A program made the position numbers and the translations under genes. This document shows positions 25,374-33,260 of a stretch of DNA of 64,000 bases, piece after piece. Source of the stretch: Syntrophaceae bacterium UBA6087 (GTDB taxonomy: Bacteria > Desulfobacterota > Desulfomonilia > UBA1062). Location: contig DIXF01000012.1 in NCBI GenBank assembly GCA_002448235.1, positions 111,131 through 175,130 on the forward strand. The letters run 5' to 3'. The stretch's first letter is position 1. Every line of letters begins with the position of its first letter. The notes below the pieces were generated by a model. The model was not told the DNA's origin, did no database searches, and worked only from the letters and a program-made list of their open reading frames with translations.

Positions 25374-27098
25374 ATGAGAAAAGATGAGTACCTTCGATCA
25401 GCCGTAGAGTTGTTACGATATCTTCCGGACAATACCCGAACCTTCGTACAGACAGTCATCTATGCGCTGGCGGCAGGGTCATCGGCCGTGTGCTTCATGG
25501 TCCTCCTCAACTTCGCGTATAAGCACACCTTCGTTGCCTTCTCCCTGCGCTCCCCGGCCTTCTTCCTGATCTCAAGCTTTCTGCTGATAATCGGATCGTC
25601 GCTCGTCGTCGGGATACTGCTCACAAAGTTCGTCCCCGATGCCGCTGGAAGCGGTATACCGCAACTCAAGGCCGCCTACTGGAAGGAAGTCGGATACGTG
25701 CCCGGGATTTCGGTTCTCATCAAGTTCGTTGCCGGCATTCTGAGCATCGGCGGAGGCGCGAGCCTTGGACGTGAAGGCCCGACCGTCTACATCGGCGGAG
25801 GCATCGCGTCGAACATCGCCGGGGCTCTCGGGACACCCGTAAGAAGACGCCGGAGCGCTGTAGTCGTAGGAGCGTCTGCAGGGCTCGCAGCGGCTTTCAA
25901 CGCGCCGCTTGCGGCGATAGCCTTTATCCTGGAGGAGATCGTCGGCGATATTAACAGCCGCTTCATCGGGCGCGTCGTTCTTTCCTCCGTTGTCGGGGCA
26001 TTCGTGGTCTTTGCACTCATCGGCAAGCAGCCTGCGTTCAAGCTACCGTCCGTTGAAAGTGTATCCTGGGTGCACTATTTCATCGTACCCGTTGTGGCCC
26101 TGGCCGCCTCTCTGCTGGGGGTTGTGTTTCAGCGGTCGGTCCTCATCTCCCGGTCTTTCATAAGGAAGCGGAAGGATATCCCTCATTGGCTCATGCCCTG
26201 CTGCGGGGGATTCATCGTATGGGTAATCGGGTCGTGCGCCTTTCTCACCACAGGAAAACTCGGGGTTTTCGGCCTGGGGTACGACGACCTCTCTAACGCC
26301 CTGCACAACGATTTTATCTGGTGGATCGCGGGGATCCTCGTTGTGGCGAAGCTGCTCGCCACCATTGCATCATACAGTTTCGGTGCGTGCGGAGGAATTT
26401 TTTCTCCGTCATTGTTCATCGGCGGCATGTGCGGATTTTTCATCGGCGGTATAGCGGATTTCTGGATTCCCCTATCGCCGTCCGACCGGATCGTTCTTTC
26501 GGCGGTAGGCATGAGCACCTGCCTCGGGGCAATCATCAGGGCCCCGCTTACTTCGCTCCTGATCGTCTTTGAAATGACCCACCAGTTCTCCGTCGTTCCT
26601 GCGCTGATGGTGGGAACGATTATCAGCGTGCTCGTGTCGCATGCAGCGTCAAAAGCGAATTTCTACGATTCAATGCTGCTTCAGGACGGGCACGAGTTGA
26701 TAAAGATCAGGCCGCCGGTCGATATAAAAAGCTGGCAGAAACTCCCCATTTCGTCTATTGCGAATCCCCATCCGGTCATCGTACAGAGCCTGTCCGAGAG
26801 CCACTTACGGGGGATACATGAAGACCACCCTTACCACTGCTTCCCGGTAACCCTGGGCGATGGACGTTTCGGCCTCATCACCCGCCAGGAGATCGAGTCG
26901 ATTCTGAAACACAAGGCTGTCCCTGAAATTCCCGTTGCTGCAACCTGCCGTGCTGATCAGACCGTACTGGACGTGGGCAACAAGTTCATCGAATCTCCCC
27001 ACGGCTGCATCATCGTTCTGGACGAGAACACAGGCAAGGTTGCCGGCATAGTCACCCTCCACGACCTTTTGAGAGCCCAGGCATCCATCTTAAGCTGA
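25374..27098 (+). CDS. ClC-family chloride channel/transporter with CBS domains
   Basis: This 574-residue membrane protein has the ClC core at residues 25-430: GSGIPQLKAA, GREGPTVYIGG with the gating Glu, and AAFNAPLAAIAFILEE. A cytoplasmic tail from about 450 to 570 holds two CBS domains, usually nucleotide-binding regulators. The ATG at 25374 is preferred over an upstream TTG at 25338 because a GGA-rich site precedes it. It lies in the same direction as the glycosyltransferases, 187 bp downstream, and could also serve osmotic or acid response. Confidence 0.92.
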   Translation: MRKDEYLRSAVELLRYLPDNTRTFVQTVIYALAAGSSAVCFMVLLNFAYKHTFVAFSLRSPAFFLISSFLLIIGSSLVVGILLTKFVPDAAGSGIPQLKAAYWKEVGYVPGISVLIKFVAGILSIGGGASLGREGPTVYIGGGIASNIAGALGTPVRRRRSAVVVGASAGLAAAFNAPLAAIAFILEEIVGDINSRFIGRVVLSSVVGAFVVFALIGKQPAFKLPSVESVSWVHYFIVPVVALAASLLGVVFQRSVLISRSFIRKRKDIPHWLMPCCGGFIVWVIGSCAFLTTGKLGVFGLGYDDLSNALHNDFIWWIAGILVVAKLLATIASYSFGACGGIFSPSLFIGGMCGFFIGGIADFWIPLSPSDRIVLSAVGMSTCLGAIIRAPLTSLLIVFEMTHQFSVVPALMVGTIISVLVSHAASKANFYDSMLLQDGHELIKIRPPVDIKSWQKLPISSIANPHPVIVQSLSESHLRGIHEDHPYHCFPVTLGDGRFGLITRQEIESILKHKAVPEIPVAATCRADQTVLDVGNKFIESPHGCIIVLDENTGKVAGIVTLHDLLRAQASILS

Positions 27099-27274
27099 AG
27101 TCCTCCTGTATGGGAGAAAATTCCGGGACTGACCGGCAAGCTCTCCGGCGGAACACCTTTCATTGAAAATACGGCTATCCGCGTTACTATTCTCATATAC
27201 TTATCTCTTTGCAAATCCACCTCCGGCAAGCCTTATAGCAGCGCACAGAAAAACAGGAGGACAAGGGAGAAATC

Positions 27275-28642
27275 ATGAGCGGCACGTATGATCTTATCGT
27301 ACTCGGAGCAGGACCCGCAGGAGTCGCTGCAGCCATCATTGCCCGCAGGTCCGGCATCTCGGTCCTGGTTGTTGAAAAGGACGGATTCGGCGGCGTGTGT
27401 CCCCTGCGCGGATGCATTCCCAAAAAGATCCTCGCCGTTGCAGCCGAAACCATGACGTGCATCCGGAGATCCAACGAGCACGGGATCACGGTAAAAGGCG
27501 CCGAGCTCAACTGGAAAGAGCTCATCGAGCGCAAGCGGTGGATGATCAAGGATGTCTCGACGGATGCACAGAATAGATTCCACTCACTTGGCATAGACAC
27601 GATCAACGGATTTGCCAAATTCTCGGGCCCGAACAGCATAGACGTGGACGGTAAGGAATACCGGGCGAAAAAGATCGTTATCGCCACGGGATCCAAGCCC
27701 CGCAAACTGCCTATCCCCGGGTTCGAGCACACCCTGACCAGCGACGATCTCTTCGAACTGGAAAGCCTTCCACCTTCGGTGATCTTTATCGGAGGCGGGG
27801 CCATCGGCATGGAGTTCGCCCATATCTTCACGCGGGCGGGGAGCAAGGTTACTATCCTCGAAGCTGCATCGCGGATTCTGCCGGACATGGATGAAGACGT
27901 GATCAATGAACTCGCCGGATTTACGCAATCGTTAGGGGTCGAGATAAACACCGGCGTTCATGTAGAATCGATAGAGAAAACTTCTCAGGGCGCGTCCGTG
28001 ACCATGACCGTCCCGAACATCACGATATCCAGCACCATCGAGGCCTCGCTCGTAGCGAACGGCGCCGGCCGCGTTGCGGATATCGACGGGCTCGACCTCC
28101 ACAAGGCAGGCGTTGAGACCGACCACAGGGGCATAGTTCTGGATCAATATCTCCGCAGCGTTTCCAACCCGGATATCTTCGCGGCAGGAGATACGGTAAC
28201 CCTATCGCCTCACCTCTCGCCGGTCGCCTCGTACGAAGGCCGCATCGCGGCCCAGAACATCACCTTGCCCGACCTGGTCTCTCCGGACTACCGGGTTATC
28301 CCCACCGCGATCTACACAATCCCGTCGGTAGCCGGCGTCGGCCTGACCGAGTACGAGGCAAAAAAGCAGGGATTGGACTTTACCACCGCGGTCCACGATC
28401 TGCTGCCGCTGAGGGTCTCTTCCATCTATGCCGAGCAGGCCGCCTATTCCAAAATCATTATCGACAGCAGCAACGACCGCATCCTCGGCGCGCATATCAT
28501 CGGGCATAACGCGCAGGAGATTATCAATGTCTTTGCCCTGGCGATGAAGTACCATATTTCGGCCCGCGATCTTCACGATACGCTGTACACCTTCCCCACG
28601 TTTTCTTCGGGCATTCCCATAATGGTCAGGTTCAGGGTGTAA
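27275..28642 (+). CDS. Pyridine nucleotide-disulfide oxidoreductase, dihydrolipoamide dehydrogenase-like
   Basis: This is a 455-residue flavoenzyme. FAD binding is shown by LGAGPAGVAAA near residue 10, the redox-active pair by GGVCPLRGCIPKK (Cys-x4-Cys near 45), NAD(P) binding by IGGGAIGMEFA near 173, and FAAGDTV near 303. The C-terminus ends YTFPTFSSG where lipoamide dehydrogenases and glutathione reductases have HxHPTxSE, so the catalytic His-Glu pair is absent. It is probably a relative with another substrate or electron acceptor. It stands alone, with no 2-oxoacid dehydrogenase nearby. Confidence 0.85.
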   Translation: MSGTYDLIVLGAGPAGVAAAIIARRSGISVLVVEKDGFGGVCPLRGCIPKKILAVAAETMTCIRRSNEHGITVKGAELNWKELIERKRWMIKDVSTDAQNRFHSLGIDTINGFAKFSGPNSIDVDGKEYRAKKIVIATGSKPRKLPIPGFEHTLTSDDLFELESLPPSVIFIGGGAIGMEFAHIFTRAGSKVTILEAASRILPDMDEDVINELAGFTQSLGVEINTGVHVESIEKTSQGASVTMTVPNITISSTIEASLVANGAGRVADIDGLDLHKAGVETDHRGIVLDQYLRSVSNPDIFAAGDTVTLSPHLSPVASYEGRIAAQNITLPDLVSPDYRVIPTAIYTIPSVAGVGLTEYEAKKQGLDFTTAVHDLLPLRVSSIYAEQAAYSKIIIDSSNDRILGAHIIGHNAQEIINVFALAMKYHISARDLHDTLYTFPTFSSGIPIMVRFRV

Positions 28643-28687
28643 AGCGGCAAGTAATGTCCGGTGCTGCCGGGTACGGCAAGAACCGTC

Positions 28688-29047
28688 CTAATCCTCTTTC
28701 CATAGGGGGCAGATCTCGGAGGAACCGGGCGCGTAGTTTCTACAGACGCCCGGGCGCGTTTCATGAATGCTGCACGAGAACTTGTCGTCCGGCATCTCGA
28801 GAAAGGGACATCCGTAGATGGGCCTGCCTGTCCTGCTCGATACGAAATGATCCCCGAGCCAGACTGCCTGCTCGTTTTCAATGATATGAATGATGTCCGT
28901 GCGGCCTTCGCGTATCCAGCGGTTCATGTCCTCTTTCGTGACATAGGCGATCATGTCGGCGAGACAACACTTCCCGCAGCGGGCGCATTCCGGAGTCTCT
29001 TTCGAGGTCATCGGTTTTGATATACCATGACTGCTCTTTTTCTTCAA
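28688..29047 (-). CDS. YkgJ-family cysteine cluster protein
   Basis: This is a 119-residue protein with the YkgJ pattern of conserved cysteines: CARCGKCC near residue 21, then CPFLE, CSIH, RPGVCRNY and a late CP. These likely bind zinc or an iron-sulfur cluster; the function of the family is not settled. The TTG start at 29047 has CAGG before it. An ATG at 29011 lacks a ribosome site, so the longer form is used with modest certainty. It converges with the flavoenzyme gene. Confidence 0.85.
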   Translation of the reverse strand: MKKKSSHGISKPMTSKETPECARCGKCCLADMIAYVTKEDMNRWIREGRTDIIHIIENEQAVWLGDHFVSSRTGRPIYGCPFLEMPDDKFSCSIHETRPGVCRNYAPGSSEICPLWKED

Positions 29048-29199
29048 GAACCTGCGGTTGCCCGTTCACGCCGTCCGTTCCACACCCCTCTTTCCACTTT
29101 ACATCGCGGGTTTTTTCAGATACATGAATCAGTATTCATTTCACATAAGTAGCGAATAATCCTGTCGATGACAGGATAACATCAATAAAGGGGGATTTC

Positions 29200-30453
29200 A
29201 TGAAGGATGTAGTTATCGTTTCCGCGTGCAGAACAGCCATAGGTACCTTCGGCGGCACCCTGAAGGATGTCGGTGCATGGAACATAGGGAAAGCAGCCAT
29301 GAAGGGAGCCATCGACCGCGCAGGCATCGATCCGGCGATAATCGACGACGTCCGCTTCGGGTGCTGCATGGAGCCGGTGGATACGTTGAATGTCACGCGG
29401 GTGGCTGCACTGCTGGCAGGCATACCCGAGACGGTAACGGCAGTGACCATCAACCGGGTCTGCATCTCCGGCATGGAAGCGACCTTGAGCGGAGCAGCCA
29501 TGATCAAGGCCGAGATGGCGGACATCATCCTCGCAGGCGGCATGGAGCACATGTCCGGAACACCCTTTGTTTCGCTGGATGCCAGATGGGGCTGCAGGCT
29601 CAACGACAAGATATTCGCGGACGCCATGACCCGCGGGCTCCACTGCGGCTCGCATGTACAGCCGCTCGGCGAAGACAGCCCGGTGAAAGGACTCCCCATC
29701 TACGAGATGTTCAAGGGCAAGCCGTACATCATGGGCCAGACCGCCGAATTCCTGGCGGACCTCCACAAGATCACCCGCGAGGAGATGGACGAAGTTGCGC
29801 TCAGAAGCCATAACGGCGCAGAACGTGCTACAGTCGAGGGCGACTTCCGGGAAGAGATCGTGCCCATCGAGATCCCCCAGAAAAGAGGCAAGCCGCCCGT
29901 CATATTCGACAAGGACGAGCATTTCAGGCCCAAGCTTACCATGGACGACCTCGCCAAGCTTCCTCCTGCGTTCCTTCCCAAGGGCGGAAGGGTAACCGCA
30001 GGAAACTCCTCCGGTCTCAACGACGGCGCTTCCGCCATGATAATCATGTCGGCGGAAAAGGCCAAGGAGCTGGGTCTGAAGCCCCTGGCAAGGATCCTCG
30101 CCTCATCCCGCGGCGGATGTCATCCGTCGATCATGGGATACAGCCCCGTGCCTGCAGTGAAGAACCTTCTGAAGAACAACCCGCAGTTCACCGTGGACAG
30201 CTTCGACCTCATGGAGGTCAACGAGGCCTTTGCGTCCCAGTACATCGCCTGCGAGCGCGACCTCAAGCTCAACAGAGAGAAGGTCAATATCAACGGTTCC
30301 GGCATCGGCCTGGGCCACCCGGTGGGCAGCACGGGCGCCCGGGTGATCATTACGCTCATGCACGCCATGAAGAAGCGGGGCAAGAGCCTCGGCCTGGCAA
30401 CGCTGTGCGGCGGCGGCGGCGTATCCATGGCAACGGTCATCGAGATGCTGTAA
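29200..30453 (+). CDS. Thiolase (acetyl-CoA C-acyltransferase)
   Basis: This is a 417-residue thiolase. The nucleophilic Cys sits in NRVCISGMEA near residue 88, followed by IILAGGMEHMS. The conserved His is in GSGIGLGHPVGSTGARV near 370, and the second Cys is in TLCGGGGVSMA near 405. It is slightly longer than biosynthetic thiolases because of an insert around residues 120-140. It condenses or cleaves acyl-CoA; the chain length and direction are not readable. It has AAAGGGGG before its start and a strong terminator after. Confidence 0.92.
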   Translation: MKDVVIVSACRTAIGTFGGTLKDVGAWNIGKAAMKGAIDRAGIDPAIIDDVRFGCCMEPVDTLNVTRVAALLAGIPETVTAVTINRVCISGMEATLSGAAMIKAEMADIILAGGMEHMSGTPFVSLDARWGCRLNDKIFADAMTRGLHCGSHVQPLGEDSPVKGLPIYEMFKGKPYIMGQTAEFLADLHKITREEMDEVALRSHNGAERATVEGDFREEIVPIEIPQKRGKPPVIFDKDEHFRPKLTMDDLAKLPPAFLPKGGRVTAGNSSGLNDGASAMIIMSAEKAKELGLKPLARILASSRGGCHPSIMGYSPVPAVKNLLKNNPQFTVDSFDLMEVNEAFASQYIACERDLKLNREKVNINGSGIGLGHPVGSTGARVIITLMHAMKKRGKSLGLATLCGGGGVSMATVIEML

Positions 30454-30472
30454 GCTCCATCCAGGCAAGACA

Positions 30473-30519
30473 AAGCCCGCATCCTCCGGCAGCCGGAATG
30501 GATGCGGGCTTCTTTTTTT
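30473..30519 (+). terminator. Intrinsic terminator of the thiolase gene
   Basis: AAGCCCGCATCC at 30473-30484 and GGATGCGGGCTT at 30500-30511 form a perfect 12-bp stem. It is followed by CTTTTTTTC, a classic rho-independent terminator. Confidence 0.92.
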
Positions 30520-30578
30520 CACCCATCCGGGCAACCTTCGGAACGGATTCAGCCTTTGGCGGGAACTTCGGCATACCC

Positions 30579-31304
30579 TCATCTTATCAGGCCGAGAAGC
30601 GGGGCGAGCACGATGCCGATGAAGTTCTGGAGAAAATGAATCACCATCGGCGCTACCAGGCTCCTGCGCCATAGATACACCGCGGCGAACACGATCCCCA
30701 TGATCCCCACGGTGCCGACGCCTGCCGATCCCTCATAGCCGTGGCCCAGAGAAAAGATCACGGCGGATACCAGTATGGACCAGGTCCCGCTTTTCGTAAT
30801 ATGGAGAAACCTTAAGATGAGGTAACCCCGGAAAATGGTTTCTTCGACCACGGCAACGACCGTGACGAGCACGAATGCGACCATAAGCTGCCACATGCTG
30901 CCGGCGGTCAGGAACGTGGGCCGGGGCGTCTCGGGCATATTGAATCCAATCCCCTGGAGGACGCTGCCTATGATGCCGAGCAGGACGAAGAACAGGGGGA
31001 AGAGTGCAATTCCCACCAGTATCTCGCGCCCCATGTTTTCCTTTTTCCATCCGATGCTGCTCAAGGGCTCGGCGTTGCGCCAGAGAAAGAACAGAATGAG
31101 GCTCAAAAGGGCGAGGTCCCTTACCATGATTGCCAGTGCGGTGATGAGGAAGTCGATGTCCTGTTCCTGTTCGGCGAAAAAAGACAGGATCATGGACGGA
31201 ATGACGAGGAAGAGAAAAACCCCTACCTCGAACAGCTGCTCCTGCTCCGAGGTAAACCGGGCCCGCTTGTTATCCAGTGCAACGGTATATCCTTCTTCAT
31301 CCAT
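30579..31304 (-). CDS. CPBP-family intramembrane metalloprotease (CAAX protease-like)
   Basis: This is a 241-residue membrane protein with about seven to eight helices. The three family motifs are present: EETIFRGYLILRF (EExxxR) near residue 155, the GHGYEG region after a helix, and HFLQNFIG near the end. The ATG at 31304 is chosen because the longer frame upstream reads as non-coding, but no ribosome site is evident. CPBP proteases cleave prenylated or secreted peptides in known cases; the substrate here is unknown. It stands alone after a secreted-protein gene. Confidence 0.85.
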   Translation of the reverse strand: MDEEGYTVALDNKRARFTSEQEQLFEVGVFLFLVIPSMILSFFAEQEQDIDFLITALAIMVRDLALLSLILFFLWRNAEPLSSIGWKKENMGREILVGIALFPLFFVLLGIIGSVLQGIGFNMPETPRPTFLTAGSMWQLMVAFVLVTVVAVVEETIFRGYLILRFLHITKSGTWSILVSAVIFSLGHGYEGSAGVGTVGIMGIVFAAVYLWRRSLVAPMVIHFLQNFIGIVLAPLLGLIR

Positions 31305-31401
31305 ACACTTGAAGAATACGAAAGGCGTGCGGACGGGACAAGGGGAGTACGGCAATCGATGCCGTATCTCTTGCCGCCCGGACGGACGGGAATGGACGTC
31401 C

Positions 31402-31458
31402 CCGGCCCGTTGGACGTGCGGCAATCATCCGCACACACAACGGGCCGGATATTGTTTT
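31402..31458 (+). terminator. Strong hairpin with T tract on the plus strand
   Basis: CCGGCCCGTTG at 31402-31412 pairs with CAACGGGCCGG at 31438-31448, enclosing a second helix GTGCGG/CCGCAC at 31416-31421 and 31429-31434. TTGTTTTTG follows on the plus strand, but no plus-strand gene ends here. On the minus strand it sits just after the secreted-protein gene without a T tail. Confidence 0.55.
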
Positions 31459-31462
31459 TGTA

Positions 31463-32236
31463 CTATGGCAGAATTCTGAGTGCTATGGCTGTGGGCGCAG
31501 CAGGTGATTTCGGCCGGAGCGCAAAGGCATCGGGCATGCCGTCCCAGACCTCCCAGTCATCGACCTCGCGGGAGAAAGTTCCGATCGGGGTTTGCCCGTC
31601 TACTGACGGGACGGAGATGTAGAACACTTCGTTCGTCCACACCCCGGTTCCGAATTCGTCGTCGACCTTCAGGGCACCATCGTACCAGAATCTGCTGATC
31701 CCTTCGGAGAACTTGACATAAAATTCGTACTGATGCCACTGGCCGTCCGTCTGATTCGGACAATCGATCCAGTTGCCCGTGGTCATCATCTTGCCCTTGG
31801 CCGATGCCGAATAATATACGCTGTCTCCGCTCGCAAGCGAGAAATGAACGTAGCTCGAAGCCTTGTTCCAGTGGGGGTAGAAGATCTTGATGTTCTCCAT
31901 TGCGGCTGTCTTGGTAAACGTGGGATAGCGCATCCAGAAAGAGACGTACATTTCATCGGTGGGCCAGGGGGTGACCATCTTGTCGGCGCCCCAGTACATG
32001 TTCGCCTCATTGACTGTCCCGGAAGAAAAAGCGTACCCGCCGTTTCTTCCCGCAGCGTTCAGATGATACTCGGGAGGGCTCAATTTTGCCCAGTCATGAC
32101 CGTACACTTCGCATCTGTCATCCAGCACCTGATCGTCGAAATTCTCAAAAAGAAGGCAGTTCGCAGCAATCCCGTGAATCGGTGATAGGATCAAGAGCAA
32201 AGCGCTCACGATAAATAATTTGGAAAGCTTTAACAT
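31463..32236 (-). CDS. Secreted jelly-roll (LamG/polysaccharide lyase-like) protein
   Basis: This is a 257-residue secreted protein with a Sec signal (hydrophobic core in residues 7-23, cleavage after HGIAA). The mature part has the pattern of a concanavalin-like lectin/glucanase jelly roll: CLLFENFDD at the start, DEMYVSFWMRYP, WHQYEFYVKF and ISRFWYDGALK. Such domains occur in polysaccharide lyases and carbohydrate-binding proteins. Catalytic residues could not be assigned. GAGGAG precedes the ATG at 32236. It stands alone. Confidence 0.65.
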   Translation of the reverse strand: MLKLSKLFIVSALLLILSPIHGIAANCLLFENFDDQVLDDRCEVYGHDWAKLSPPEYHLNAAGRNGGYAFSSGTVNEANMYWGADKMVTPWPTDEMYVSFWMRYPTFTKTAAMENIKIFYPHWNKASSYVHFSLASGDSVYYSASAKGKMMTTGNWIDCPNQTDGQWHQYEFYVKFSEGISRFWYDGALKVDDEFGTGVWTNEVFYISVPSVDGQTPIGTFSREVDDWEVWDGMPDAFALRPKSPAAPTAIALRILP

Positions 32237-32687
32237 GATTTGCTCCTCTGATTTTTTTGGATTTTTGAAAGGGATGAAGGGGACGTCCTTATCGCTTATC
32301 TTTCTCATCCCAAACAATAAAGATCGCCTCCATGACGGGCAATGACATTGTCTCCCCCGGCAGGCTCATGGCCCAGCCGATTTGTTAAGGGGTTATCATG
32401 CCCCTGCCTTTAGAAGCGTTCCCCCTCCCTATCATTCACACCGGCTGATTGCAACCCCTAGTTTACTAAGCGATTTCAGTCGGATAAGCCTTCATGCATT
32501 ACTATTAAGATTGATTCCGCAAGGTTATAGGAAAGGGATTTTCCGGTTTTTTTAAACAGGGACGACGGCAGATGCGGCAACCCGGGAGAGATTATACGGC
32601 TACAACCTTCTGCAACAGGCTTTTAGCCGGAGAAAGACGACTTTTTACCCCCATCGATGGAATCCGGCCCGCAGGATCTTCAGGCCG
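32237..32687. other. Gene-free stretch between the secreted protein and cobO
   Basis: About 450 bp without a credible ORF. AGGGG/CCCCT near 32389-32405 could form a hairpin, and the segment CCATGA...TCATGG around 32330-32370 is weakly palindromic. The promoter of the secreted-protein gene should lie at its left end on the minus strand. No riboswitch was recognised. Confidence 0.45.
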
Positions 32688-33215
32688 TCAATTCTCGATC
32701 CCGCAGCGGGCCTGGACGCCCTTTTGGTAATAGTGCTTGACCTCCAGCATCTCCGTGACGAGATCAGCCTCCCGGATGAGGGTCTCCGTTGCGCCCCTGC
32801 CGGTGAGGACGAGTTCCATGCCCTCGGGCTTTCTTTTCATAAGCGCCAGGACGTCCTGCTCGGCGATGAAACCGAATTTCATCGCCGTGACGATCTCATC
32901 GGCGACAAGGAGATTCCATTCATTCGAATCCATGAGGGCATGAAGGCGGGACAAGGCGACACCGGCGCGTTTCACGTCCTCGGGATCCGGAGGATCGGTG
33001 ATCCTGCAGAAAAACGGATGGCCGTACTGCTCGATGCACACGAGGCCCCGGAGCATTTTTACCGCCTCGAGCTCGGAATAGTGCTGCCCCTTCATGAACT
33101 GTACGATGCAGGTTTTGAGGCCGCAGCCTGCCGCCCTGAGCGCGAGGCCCAAGGCAGCGGTGGTCTTGCCTTTCCCGTTTCCGGTGTAGATATGGATGTA
33201 GCCTTTTTCAGTCAT
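32688..33215 (-). CDS. cobO: Cob(I)alamin adenosyltransferase, CobO/BtuR family
   Basis: This 175-residue enzyme transfers the 5'-deoxyadenosyl group of ATP to cob(I)alamin, making adenosylcobalamin. It begins IHIYTGNGKGKTTAALGLALRAAG, the P-loop of this family, followed by FMKG and VADEIVTAMKFG. It lies directly downstream of icmF in the same direction (45 bp), so it probably supplies the cofactor of the neighbouring mutase. Confidence 0.93.
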   Translation of the reverse strand: MTEKGYIHIYTGNGKGKTTAALGLALRAAGCGLKTCIVQFMKGQHYSELEAVKMLRGLVCIEQYGHPFFCRITDPPDPEDVKRAGVALSRLHALMDSNEWNLLVADEIVTAMKFGFIAEQDVLALMKRKPEGMELVLTGRGATETLIREADLVTEMLEVKHYYQKGVQARCGIEN

Positions 33216-33260
33216 TGCATATCCGGTGCTTCTACATAGTCAGCACTGTAAAGAGTGGTC

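Noticed and set aside
32237..32687. A cobalamin riboswitch ahead of cobO or the secreted-protein gene
   Set aside because: No B12-box core was found. The stretch lies downstream, not upstream, of cobO, and the secreted protein has no B12 link.
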